13,166 nucleotides of DNA from an uncultured Bacteroidales bacterium (GCA_946062035.1 CAMGTS010000017.1:1-13166); one strand, 5' to 3'; positions 1 through 7,505 are shown, counted from the first letter of the stretch. Numbers and translations are program-made. Notes: generated by a model not told the origin, from the letters alone.

Positions 1-135
1 CGTTCCGACATTTTTTCAGCCGAGACGCAGCGTTTATATGACGAAGTATAAAATAAACAGCAAGTCGAGGGCAGAAAAAGCGTTCCGACATTTTTTCAGC
101 CGAGACGCAGCGTTTATATGACGAAGTATAAAATA
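1..135. repeat. Tandem direct repeat, 80-bp period, two copies
   Basis: Positions 1-55 and 81-135 are identical over 55 bp, offset by 80 bp; the 25-bp spacer (56-80) ends in GCAGAAAAAG, which belongs to the second unit by comparison with the related copy at 9906-9955. The first unit is cut by the window edge, so the array may be longer. Each unit can fold: GCAGAAAAA (71-79) pairs with TTTTTCAGC (92-100) with one mismatch, and TTTATA (113-118) pairs with TATAAA (127-132) around an 8-nt loop. The array lies immediately 3' of the deoxynucleoside kinase stop codon. I see no gene here. Function unknown; it may be a dispersed REP-like or promoter-associated repeat. Confidence 0.9.
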
Positions 136-158
136 TCAGAACAAACCGTTCAGTTCTG
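127..158 (-). terminator. Weak terminator-like hairpin at the 3' end of the dNK gene
   Basis: Read on the minus strand, CAGAAC (158-153), a 10-nt loop and GTTCTG (142-137) form a 6-bp stem that overlaps the dNK stop codon. It is followed by an A/T-rich stretch, ATATTTTATA (136-127). The stem is short and the tail is not a clean U run, so this is only a candidate terminator. The TTTATA/TATAAA stem in the adjacent repeat could add to it. Confidence 0.22.
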
Positions 159-750
159 CCTGAATGAGGTCGATGATGTGGCTCAGATCTTTCGGATTGT
201 TCTCAAAATCGAGTTTGTCTACATCGATTATAAGCATCTTGCCATCCTTGTATGTCTTTGACCAGTTCTCATAGAGATCGTTAAGCCCTTTGAGATAGTC
301 GAGCCTTATCTCTTCCTCGAATTTTCTGCCCCTTTTCTGGATATTCCCTACAAGGTGTTCGATTGATGAGCGGAGATAGATCATCAAGTCGGGAGCCTGG
401 ACAAGAGAAACCATAAGTGAGAACAACTCTTTATATGTCTCATAGTCTCTCGTGGTCATCAGTCCCATATTATGCAGGTTCGGGGCGAAGATGCAGGAAT
501 CCTCATATATAGTCCTGTCCTGGACGACATTATCGTTGGACTTGCGGATATTCACAACCTCCTGAAAACGCCTGTTCAAGAAAAATATCTGGATATTAAA
601 AGACCAGCGGGTCATGTCTTTGTAAAAATCAGACAAATACGGGTTGTCATCCACCGCCTCGTACTTTGCTGTCCATCCGCAACTTTTTGCCAATAATCTC
701 GTTAAGGTGGTTTTTCCACTACCAATATTTCCTGCGATGCCTATGTGCAT
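136..750 (-). CDS. Deoxynucleoside kinase (dNK/dGK/dCK family)
   Basis: A 204-residue cytosolic P-loop kinase predicted to phosphorylate a deoxynucleoside at the 5' position with ATP, a salvage step toward dNTPs. The visible motifs follow family order: P-loop G7-NIGSGKTT-15, the conserved glutamate region YEAVDDNPYL (E31, likely catalytic base), DRTIYED (D78-R79, substrate and phosphate binding) and an arginine-rich LID around QKRGRKFEEE (138-147). Length is normal for bacterial dNKs (about 200-220). The frame is open upstream to 1020, but that extension runs antisense through pcm and does not fit; the start at 750 puts the P-loop at the normal N-terminal place. It is divergent from pcm and followed by the tandem repeat. 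Whether the substrate is dA, dG or dC cannot be told from sequence. Confidence 0.93.
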   Translation of the reverse strand: MHIGIAGNIGSGKTTLTRLLAKSCGWTAKYEAVDDNPYLSDFYKDMTRWSFNIQIFFLNRRFQEVVNIRKSNDNVVQDRTIYEDSCIFAPNLHNMGLMTTRDYETYKELFSLMVSLVQAPDLMIYLRSSIEHLVGNIQKRGRKFEEEIRLDYLKGLNDLYENWSKTYKDGKMLIIDVDKLDFENNPKDLSHIIDLIQAELNGLF

Positions 751-812
751 AATGTTTCGTTTAAATGTCCGTTTTTTTGCCGGAACCGACTTTGTTAATG
801 AATTTCCAAATT

Positions 813-820
813 CAAAAGTA
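813..820 (-). promoter_or_regulatory. Candidate Bacteroidota -7 box for the dNK gene
   Basis: The minus strand reads TACTTTTG, matching the Bacteroidota -7 consensus TAnnTTTG. Transcription would start near 808, leaving a leader of nearly 60 nt before the ATG at 750. No clear TTTG -33 element is seen about 19-21 nt upstream, so support rests on one motif in the right region. Confidence 0.35.
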
Positions 821-832
821 GTAATATTCTTG

Positions 833-840
833 TAATTTTG
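833..840 (+). promoter_or_regulatory. Candidate -7 box (TAATTTTG) directly before pcm ATG
   Basis: TAATTTTG matches TAnnTTTG and ends only 4 nt before the pcm ATG at 845. Start sites usually fall a few bases after this box, so the mRNA would begin at or within the start codon (leaderless or nearly so). The box also contains an in-frame TAA (833-835), which rules out an upstream extension of pcm. No convincing -33 TTTG is present. Confidence 0.42.
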
Positions 841-844
841 CCAT

Positions 845-1552
845 ATGACAAAAGATAGCTTAGATACCTCGCTGACCATCGGCAGACGACTGCGCCTCGT
901 TAAAAGCCTGCGTAATAAAGGCAACTTTTCCGAGGCTGTCTTGGATGCTATAAAAGCCATACCGAGGCATATTTTCGTTGAACGTGGACTGGAAGATTTC
1001 GCATACGAGAATACCCCCATCGCTATCGGTAACGGGCAGACTATATCCCAACCGGAGACAGTCGCTCTTCAGACCCAGCTGCTCGCCCCTCAAAAGGGGA
1101 GTAAAGTCTTGGAAATCGGGACGGGATGCGGATATCAAAGTGCGATCCTCCGTTATTTGGGAGTCAGGCTTTTTACGATTGAAAGACAGAAGGAGTTGTG
1201 CCTTGCAGCCAAAGGCAATCTCGGGAAACTTGGCTATTCGGATATTTATATGAAGTGGGGAGATGGCTTTGAAGGACTGCCTGAGTTCGCCCCTTTCGAC
1301 GGGATAATCGTAACTTGCGGTGCCCCTGATGTTCCCGAAAACCTGCTCAAACAATTGAATGTTGGGGGAAAGATGGTGATTCCTGTTGATATCGCCCAAG
1401 CTAAAGGTCAGCAGTTGCAAGTACTTACAAGAAATAGCGCGACGGAGTTCACTCGTAAGATATTAGGAACCGTTGATTTCGTCCCGATGCTCAAAGGGAA
1501 AACTTCACAAGGAACCAATCCTACAACAATAAGAAACAAGAAATCATTATGA
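845..1552 (+). CDS. pcm: Protein-L-isoaspartate O-methyltransferase
   Basis: A 235-residue SAM-dependent methyltransferase that methylates L-isoaspartyl residues formed by protein ageing, starting their repair to aspartate. Family motifs are clear: GNGQTISQP (62-70), SAM-binding motif I VLEIGTGCGYQSA (88-100), motif II-like FTIER (110-114), GDGFEGLPEFAPFDGIIVT (139-157), and VDFVPM (210-215) matching the family's VRFVPL. It aligns with E. coli Pcm (about 208 aa) apart from roughly 12 extra N-terminal residues and a basic C-terminal tail of about 18. The start is fixed by an in-frame TAA at 833. It is first in a plus-strand operon; its TGA overlaps the ATG of the next gene (ATGA), indicating translational coupling. 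Confidence in family is very high. Confidence 0.97.
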   Translation: MTKDSLDTSLTIGRRLRLVKSLRNKGNFSEAVLDAIKAIPRHIFVERGLEDFAYENTPIAIGNGQTISQPETVALQTQLLAPQKGSKVLEIGTGCGYQSAILRYLGVRLFTIERQKELCLAAKGNLGKLGYSDIYMKWGDGFEGLPEFAPFDGIIVTCGAPDVPENLLKQLNVGGKMVIPVDIAQAKGQQLQVLTRNSATEFTRKILGTVDFVPMLKGKTSQGTNPTTIRNKKSL

Positions 1553-2205
1553 TAACAGTAAAGACATTTTATCTCAATGAATTACGCGAATGCTGCCATA
1601 TTCTTTCAGATGAAACGGGTGAATGCCTCATCGTAGATCCGGGCATTTGCTCTCAGAGCGAACAACAGCGTATAACGAAATACATTTCGGATAACGGACT
1701 CAAGCCGGTAAAGCTCCTGAACACCCACGGGCACTTCGACCATGTAATGGGTAATTCCTTTATTACAGCCACTTATAATATCCCTACATATATTCATGCA
1801 GCAGATAAAGAACTTCTGCATCATGTGAAAAACACCTGCAGGATGTTTGGCTACGAAATAGAGAATCCAAGTGATGATATTGTTGAATTATCAGAAAAAG
1901 AACCTGTTACATTCGGTAATTCATCACTGGATGTCATTCACACTCCAGGGCACACGTGGGGTAGCGTATGCTTCTATTCCGAAAATGAAAAACTTTGCCT
2001 CAGCGGAGACACCTTATTCGCCGGGAGTTGCGGACGCACTGACCTTCCTGAGGGAGATACTCATGCGATGATAGATTCGCTCATCAATAAGTTGGTCAAG
2101 ATCATCAAACCTGAGACCCGCATTCTTCCGGGACACGGAACAGAGACCACTATGCTTGAGGAACTTGCCCACAATCCTTATCTGAGAAGTTCAAATTGGT
2201 TATAG
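1549..2205 (+). CDS. Metallo-beta-lactamase fold hydrolase, glyoxalase II-like
   Basis: A 218-residue cytosolic MBL-fold protein of the YcbL/glyoxalase-II type, predicted to hydrolyse a thioester or related ester with a binuclear metal site. The complete ligand set is visible: THGHFDH (H60, H62, D64, H65), TPGHT (H135), SGDTLF (D154) and PGHG (H196). The length matches single-domain YcbL-like proteins, which lack the long C-terminal glutathione-binding domain of classical glyoxalase II, so the true substrate is uncertain. The ATG overlaps the pcm stop by 4 bp. uvrA starts 21 bp downstream in the same frame. The neighbourhood of two repair proteins suggests a protective or detoxifying role; that is inference. 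Confidence 0.93.
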   Translation: MITVKTFYLNELRECCHILSDETGECLIVDPGICSQSEQQRITKYISDNGLKPVKLLNTHGHFDHVMGNSFITATYNIPTYIHAADKELLHHVKNTCRMFGYEIENPSDDIVELSEKEPVTFGNSSLDVIHTPGHTWGSVCFYSENEKLCLSGDTLFAGSCGRTDLPEGDTHAMIDSLINKLVKIIKPETRILPGHGTETTMLEELAHNPYLRSSNWL

Positions 2206-2226
2206 AGAATATTAATACACAGGCAA

Positions 2227-5097
2227 TTGGATAAGATAGAAATCACAGGAGCGAGCGAGCACAATCTCAAAAGGATAGACCTGACGATACCGAGAGGTAA
2301 GTTCGTGGTAGTGACCGGGTTGTCGGGAAGCGGCAAGTCATCCCTTGCCTTTGACACGATTTACGCCGAGGGACAACGACGGTATATGGAGACCCTTTCT
2401 CCGTATGCACGGCATTTCATCGGCATTTTGGAACGGCCTGCGGTTGAGAGTATTAACGGGTTGAGTCCGATTATCGCCATTGAGCAGAAAACAACCGGCA
2501 ACAATCCACGCTCTACAGTAGGAACGATTACGGAAGTGTATGACTTTCTGCGATTGCTGTATGCGAGGGCCGCTTACGCCTATTCTCCTGTTACGGGGAA
2601 ACCCATGATAAAATATACAGGAGAACAGATAACCAGACTTATCATAAAAGAATATAAAGGGACAAAATGTCTGCTGCTCGCCCCGCTTGTGGTCGGCAGG
2701 AAAGGTCATTATAAAGAGCTGTTCGACAATCTCTTACGCAAAGGATACCAACAAGTGAGAGTTGACGGGGAGATTGTTCAGGTGGCCGATGCCGCACCTT
2801 TGGACCGATACAAAACACACTTTATCGAGCTTGTCGTAGACAAACTCATACCGTCGGAAGAGGATTACAAACGAATCCACGACTCCGTCGGTAACGCCCT
2901 TGAACGTGGTAAGGGTACTGTAGCGATTCTGACACAGGGCAATGCTGATAAATATAAAAACGGACAAAGCGCAGAAAAAGGGTTGAGGTTTTTCTCAAAA
3001 CATCTGATGGATCCGGATACGGGGATGTCGCTTCCGGAACCTGCTCCGTTTACTTTCTCTTTCAATTCGCCGCAAGGCGCCTGCCCGCATTGTAAGGGGC
3101 TTGGGTTTATCACGAAGGTAGACATGGCGCATATTATCCCCGATACAGAAAAATCCATTTTCTCCGGGGGAATTATACCGCTTGGAAAATACAGAGACAC
3201 AGATCTTTTCCGCATTTTGGACAGCATGGCGAAAAAATACGGTTTTTCGCTTAACACAAAAATCAGCGAATTGCCGGAAGAGATTCTCAGTATGATTCTG
3301 TACGGAACGGGCGAGCTTTTCAGGGTGAACCTCTCCGACGGCACTTTGCTGTCTCCTTTTCCCGGGGTCGTCTCAAAATTTTTGGAAACGGATGAAAACG
3401 ATGAGTCCGCTTCAAAGAAAACGTCTAAAGCGTCAAAAGAAAATTATACAGAGAATATAGTATGCCCTGAATGCAACGGCACACGACTCAGAAAAGAGGC
3501 TCTATACTTCAAGATTGATGGATATACAATTGCGGAAGTCGCTGATATGGACATAGATACCCTTCAGGATTTTTTCACGGGTCTTCCTGAAAAGTTGGAT
3601 AAGAGGCAGAATGCGATTGCAAGAGATATACTCAAAGAACTCAACGATAGAGTAGGATTCCTGCGGGCTGTAGGACTTAACTATCTGTCTCTCAGTCGCT
3701 CTACAGGGACATTAAGCGGAGGTGAAAGCCAGAGGATCAGGCTCGCCACACAGATAGGAAGCAAGCTCGTAAACGTGCTTTATATTCTCGACGAGCCGAG
3801 CATCGGGCTTCACCAGAGGGACAATGTCAAGCTCATCAACTCACTCAAACGGCTCAGGGATGAGGGCAATTCGGTAATGGTAGTGGAGCATGACATGGAG
3901 ACCATGCAGAGTGCAGATTGGCTTATAGATCTCGGTCCGGGTGCCGGAGACAAGGGGGGCGAACTGCTCTATAATGACTCACCGGGCAAGCTTATGAAAA
4001 TGAGCGACAAGGAGATCAAAAAATTGGGCAGTCTGACGGCGGAATACCTTAAAGGAATTAAAAAGATAGAAACACCTCAGCATAGAAGAACCGGTAACGG
4101 ATTGTTCCTCAGGCTCTCAGGAGCATCAGGCAATAACCTTAAAAAGGTTAATCTCACTATTCCGTTGGGCGCTCTTGTCGGAATCAGTGGAGTCAGTGGC
4201 AGCGGAAAATCCACGCTTATAAACGAGACTCTAAGGCCTATCATAAGCAACGCCCTGTACCGCTCCTTGGACCGTCCGTTGCCATACGTAAGGTTCGAAG
4301 GGCTTGAGAATATCGACAAGCTTATCGTTGTAGACCAGACACCTATCGGACGCTCTCCGAGAAGCAATCCTGCGACTTACACCAATGTTTTCACCGAGAT
4401 ACGAAAACTGTTCGAGAAGTCTCCTGACGCTCAGATCCGAGGATTCAAGCAGGGAAGATTTTCATTCAATGTGAAGGGCGGCAGATGCGAAACCTGCAAG
4501 GGCGCAGGGGTACAGACAATCGAAATGAATTATCTTCCAAGCGTTTACGTTACCTGCAAGGAGTGTAACGGCAGACGGTATAATGCCGAAACATTAGAGG
4601 TGAAGTACAAGGGAAAGAATATTTATGAGGTACTGGAAATGACAATCTCCCAGGCGGTAGAATTTTTCGAACATATACCTTCTATCCTGCCCAAACTAAA
4701 GGCGTTGGAAGATGTAGGGCTTGGGTATATCAAGCTCGGCCAACCGTCCACCACACTCAGCGGCGGGGAAAGCCAAAGGGTGAAGTTGGCCGCCGAACTT
4801 GCAAGGAAAGAGACCGGTAACTCCCTGTTTATATTGGACGAACCGACAACGGGGCTTCATTTCGAAGATATAAAGGTACTTCTTGGCATTTTCCAGAGAT
4901 TGGTAGACAAGGGAAATACCATCATAGTAATCGAACATAATTTGGATGTATTGAAATCTGTTGATTATCTGATTGATATGGGACCTGAAGGGGGACGAGG
5001 CGGTGGAATGATTATTGCAGAAGGTACACCCGAACAAGTAGCCGGATGCAAGGATTCTTACACCGGTCAATTCCTGAGGGAAATACTTGGGAAGTGA
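2227..5097 (+). CDS. uvrA: UvrABC excinuclease subunit A, TTG start
   Basis: A 956-residue class I UvrA, the ABC-type damage sensor that loads UvrB in nucleotide excision repair. The product begins MDKIEI like E. coli UvrA, and TTG at 2227 is the only plausible start, since the frame is closed by the TAG at 2203-2205. Visible elements: Walker A GLSGSGKSS (31-39), a UvrB-binding region (about 130-245, including GRKGHYKELF), CPHC (286-289), CPEC (413-416), ABC signature LSGGE (496-500), Walker B ILDEP (520-524), second Walker A GVSGSGKST (655-663), zinc module CETC-X19-CKEC (754-780), second LSGGE (844-848) and ILDEP (869-873). Oddity: the first CX2C of zinc module 1 reads DPDT (262-265). A Lys/Ser-rich stretch (about 388-407) precedes CPEC. 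It sits in an operon between the MBL hydrolase and the nucleoside kinase. Confidence 0.98.
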   Translation: MDKIEITGASEHNLKRIDLTIPRGKFVVVTGLSGSGKSSLAFDTIYAEGQRRYMETLSPYARHFIGILERPAVESINGLSPIIAIEQKTTGNNPRSTVGTITEVYDFLRLLYARAAYAYSPVTGKPMIKYTGEQITRLIIKEYKGTKCLLLAPLVVGRKGHYKELFDNLLRKGYQQVRVDGEIVQVADAAPLDRYKTHFIELVVDKLIPSEEDYKRIHDSVGNALERGKGTVAILTQGNADKYKNGQSAEKGLRFFSKHLMDPDTGMSLPEPAPFTFSFNSPQGACPHCKGLGFITKVDMAHIIPDTEKSIFSGGIIPLGKYRDTDLFRILDSMAKKYGFSLNTKISELPEEILSMILYGTGELFRVNLSDGTLLSPFPGVVSKFLETDENDESASKKTSKASKENYTENIVCPECNGTRLRKEALYFKIDGYTIAEVADMDIDTLQDFFTGLPEKLDKRQNAIARDILKELNDRVGFLRAVGLNYLSLSRSTGTLSGGESQRIRLATQIGSKLVNVLYILDEPSIGLHQRDNVKLINSLKRLRDEGNSVMVVEHDMETMQSADWLIDLGPGAGDKGGELLYNDSPGKLMKMSDKEIKKLGSLTAEYLKGIKKIETPQHRRTGNGLFLRLSGASGNNLKKVNLTIPLGALVGISGVSGSGKSTLINETLRPIISNALYRSLDRPLPYVRFEGLENIDKLIVVDQTPIGRSPRSNPATYTNVFTEIRKLFEKSPDAQIRGFKQGRFSFNVKGGRCETCKGAGVQTIEMNYLPSVYVTCKECNGRRYNAETLEVKYKGKNIYEVLEMTISQAVEFFEHIPSILPKLKALEDVGLGYIKLGQPSTTLSGGESQRVKLAAELARKETGNSLFILDEPTTGLHFEDIKVLLGIFQRLVDKGNTIIVIEHNLDVLKSVDYLIDMGPEGGRGGGMIIAEGTPEQVAGCKDSYTGQFLREILGK

Positions 5098-5117
5098 AAA
5101 CGATTAAGCTCGAAAGC

Positions 5118-6809
5118 ATGGAAAAGATCAGGATTTTTTGCAAAAACACAAACAGGAACTACGAGGTCAATCCCGGAACAACCGTAGAGGACTTCATGAA
5201 AAACATCAACTACGATGATGGTAACATGAGAGTACTTGCCGCTTATGTCAACAACGAACTCAAGGAGTTGAGCTTCGAGATATATCTGGCTTCCACAATA
5301 GAGTTCCTCACATACGCCGATTCAGATGGTAGGAGGACCTATATGCGTTCTCTCAACTTTCTGCTGCAGAGGGCGATATATGACCTGTTCCCTAACCGCA
5401 AACTGATCCTTTCATATAATCTCCCGAACGGACAGTATGGCGAACTCCGCGATATTGAAGATTCCACACTCACATATTCTGTCAGTGAGGAGGACATCGC
5501 ACAGATAAAGGCGAGAATGCAGTCACTTGTAGATGCGGATACAAAGATCATCAAGACAAAGAAAAGCAATGCGGAGGCGAAAAGGTTGTTTTTGGAACAC
5601 AACCAGAAAGATAAGGCAAGGTTATTGGAATCTATCGGCGCGTTCTTTACAAGTGTTTATTACATAGACGGATACGGAGATACATTCTATGGCCCGATGC
5701 TCCCTTCTACGGGTTATTTGGACAGGTGGGATATTTTCAAATACAACGCAGGATTCTGTCTGAGATCTCCTGATAAATATGCGCCATACCATCTTGCGCC
5801 TCAGACTATCCAGTCCAAGCTATACGACATTTTTCAGGAAAACGGCAGTTGGTGCGAAGTTCTCGGAGCACGTGATATCGGAACTATCAACAAGGCCATA
5901 ACAAGCGGACATGCCAAAGAGGTGATCAACATCGCCGAGGCTCTCCATTCCCGCAAATACGCTCATATAGCGGACCTTATTTATCAGAAGAAGGACAAGA
6001 TAAAACTCGTCCTTATCGCAGGTCCGTCGAGCAGCGGAAAGACAACCACTTCAAAACGTATTGCCTTGCAGACCAAGGTGTTGGGACTCAATCCGATTGT
6101 GATCGCGATGGACGATTACTTTGTGGACAGAGAACTTACCCCGAAGGACGAAAATGGAAATTACGATTTTGAATCGGTGTATGCAATGAACCTCGAATTG
6201 CTGAATGACCACCTTACAAAGCTCTTTGCAGGAGAGGAAGTCACATTGCCGAAATTTGATTTCGCACAAGGCAAGGGGACTCTTACCGGAGACACTATCA
6301 GGATGCACAAAGATGATATCCTGATTATGGAGGGAATACACGCCCTTAACCCGGCACTTACAGCTAAGATAGATGACTCTCTGAAATTCAAGGTGTACGC
6401 TTCGGCCCTTACCTCTCTTTCAATAGACGAGAACAATGCGATTTCGACAACTGACAATCGCAAACTACGTAGAATGGTGAGAGATAATAACTTCAGAGGC
6501 ATGGGCGCTGAAGAGACATTGCTCAGATGGGATAGTGTTGTCGCAGGTGAAAACAGAAACATCTTTCCGTTCCAGGAAAACGCTGATATAATGTTCAATT
6601 CATCTCTGATCTACGAACTGCCCATGCTTAAATATTTTGCTGAGCCACTGCTTCGAAGAATCTCTCCAGCGAGCCCGGCTTACGCCGAGAGCCTGAGACT
6701 TCTGAAGTTCCTGAGTTATATTGTTCCATTGAATCCTGATGAGCAGAGTGCGATTCCTCCGACTTCAATAATGAGGGAGTTTATAGGCGGAAGTTCTTTC
6801 AAGTATTGA
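5118..6809 (+). CDS. Nucleoside kinase with TGS, SAD-like and uridine kinase domains
   Basis: A 563-residue fusion typical of Bacteroidota and related bacteria, usually annotated nucleoside or uridine kinase. Residues 1-65 form a TGS/ubiquitin-like domain (starts MEKIRIFCKN). About 70-225 resemble the second additional domain of threonyl-tRNA synthetase and carry the family stretch YGPMLPSTGYL (191-201). About 295-500 are a PRK/URK P-loop kinase with GPSSSGKTT (302-310), MDDYF (331-335) and EGIHALNP (405-412). The C-terminus, REFIGGSSFKY, matches family members. Predicted role: ATP- or GTP-dependent phosphorylation of a pyrimidine nucleoside; the purpose of the tRNA-synthetase-like half is unknown. 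I chose ATG 5118, 20 bp after uvrA. A GTG at 5094, overlapping the uvrA stop as GTGA, would add 8 residues and cannot be excluded. Confidence 0.93.
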   Translation: MEKIRIFCKNTNRNYEVNPGTTVEDFMKNINYDDGNMRVLAAYVNNELKELSFEIYLASTIEFLTYADSDGRRTYMRSLNFLLQRAIYDLFPNRKLILSYNLPNGQYGELRDIEDSTLTYSVSEEDIAQIKARMQSLVDADTKIIKTKKSNAEAKRLFLEHNQKDKARLLESIGAFFTSVYYIDGYGDTFYGPMLPSTGYLDRWDIFKYNAGFCLRSPDKYAPYHLAPQTIQSKLYDIFQENGSWCEVLGARDIGTINKAITSGHAKEVINIAEALHSRKYAHIADLIYQKKDKIKLVLIAGPSSSGKTTTSKRIALQTKVLGLNPIVIAMDDYFVDRELTPKDENGNYDFESVYAMNLELLNDHLTKLFAGEEVTLPKFDFAQGKGTLTGDTIRMHKDDILIMEGIHALNPALTAKIDDSLKFKVYASALTSLSIDENNAISTTDNRKLRRMVRDNNFRGMGAEETLLRWDSVVAGENRNIFPFQENADIMFNSSLIYELPMLKYFAEPLLRRISPASPAYAESLRLLKFLSYIVPLNPDEQSAIPPTSIMREFIGGSSFKY

Positions 6810-6827
6810 TTTGAATAGGGTGGATGA

Positions 6828-7505
6828 CTATTTGGTCTCTTTCAGAACTATCCCGGTCTTGCGGATAATCTCTATTGATACAGACGGGTCGCCTTTTAGG
6901 GCGCGGCGAAGCTTATCTACTTGAACATCAAGATTATGTGAATTATATTCATTCTCGGCATCACCCCATACCGTGCCGAGAATCTTCTTGCGCTCTACGC
7001 ACTGGCCTTTCTCCTTGCAAAGCATCTCCAAAATCCTTGCGGCAGTTGGCGGAACAAGTTGCTCCAGAGGCTCTATATCGTTTAATACCAATGTTCTGCG
7101 GGCAGGTTCAAAAATATATTTTCCTATTTTGTATGTACCGCCCGACTCACCTGATTCTGAATAATTAAGAAGCGCCTTTATGTTGAGGTCGAGTTGTCGC
7201 ACATCAAAAGGCTTTGTAAGATAAGCGTTCGCACCTGTGGCCCTCAGCAGATCGGCCCTGCCTGTCAGTACAATCACAGGAGTATCGTTCTTTCGCCTGC
7301 GAATCTCCTCAACCATTGCGTTACCGTCCATTTTGTTCATTTCCAAATCGGTAACAATTATATCCGGACGGAAGTTCGTAAGAGCTTTAAGCCCCATTTC
7401 GCCATCGGAGGCTGCTTCGATTTTGTAACTGCCTAATTTACCGAGCCTTAACTTTATCATAAGGCTGAGGTTAGCGTCATCTTCTACTATCAGGACTTTT
7501 ATCAT
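6828..7505 (-). CDS. OmpR/PhoB-family response regulator
   Basis: A 225-residue transcription factor. The receiver (1-115) has the acidic pair D9-D10, phospho-acceptor D53 (VTDLEM), T81 and K98 in TKPF. The winged-helix DNA-binding domain (about 125-224) has WGD and LDVQVDKLRRAL, typical of OmpR-type recognition helices. Two departures are seen. Only 16 residues lie between T81 and K98, where about 21 is usual, so the beta4-alpha4 region looks about five residues short. The final wing ends RKTGIVLKE in place of the usual GxGY. It follows the histidine kinase by 12 bp on the same strand and is presumably its partner. Its stop faces the nucleoside kinase stop across 18 bp. Target genes cannot be inferred. 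Confidence 0.95.
   Translation of the reverse strand: MIKVLIVEDDANLSLMIKLRLGKLGSYKIEAASDGEMGLKALTNFRPDIIVTDLEMNKMDGNAMVEEIRRRKNDTPVIVLTGRADLLRATGANAYLTKPFDVRQLDLNIKALLNYSESGESGGTYKIGKYIFEPARRTLVLNDIEPLEQLVPPTAARILEMLCKEKGQCVERKKILGTVWGDAENEYNSHNLDVQVDKLRRALKGDPSVSIEIIRKTGIVLKETK

Noticed and set aside
38..121. Small ORF spanning the repeat junction, MTKYKINSK..., 27 codons including stop, whose TGA overlaps a second identical ATG
   Set aside because: It is created by the repeat itself, the 80-bp period does not keep frame between units, and there is no recognisable product. The related copy at 9906 has a stop within the equivalent frame.
1..135. Possible CRISPR array (repeated 55 bp with 25-bp spacer)
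   Set aside because: Only two units, a repeat much longer than CRISPR repeats, and the spacer contains part of the unit (GCAGAAAAAG). It is an 80-bp tandem duplication.
751..1020. Upstream extension of the deoxynucleoside kinase frame to 1020
   Set aside because: It runs antisense through pcm and the divergent promoter region. The P-loop lies at the correct distance only from the ATG at 750.
860..1420. Antisense ORF of 186 codons opposite pcm
   Set aside because: No domain motifs; the opposite strand encodes an unambiguous methyltransferase.
2971..2980. GCAGAAAAAG inside uvrA, identical to the repeat start
   Set aside because: Only 10 bp match, with no similarity on either side, and it encodes part of a normal UvrA stretch; chance.
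2338..3344. Antisense ORFs opposite uvrA (123 and 159 codons, and others further along)
   Set aside because: Shadow frames of a conserved gene with no recognisable motifs.
5046..5117. Longer start for the nucleoside kinase inside uvrA (ATG 5046)
   Set aside because: It adds 24 residues unrelated to the family N-terminus and overlaps uvrA by 52 bp; MEKIRIFCKN at 5118 matches the family start.
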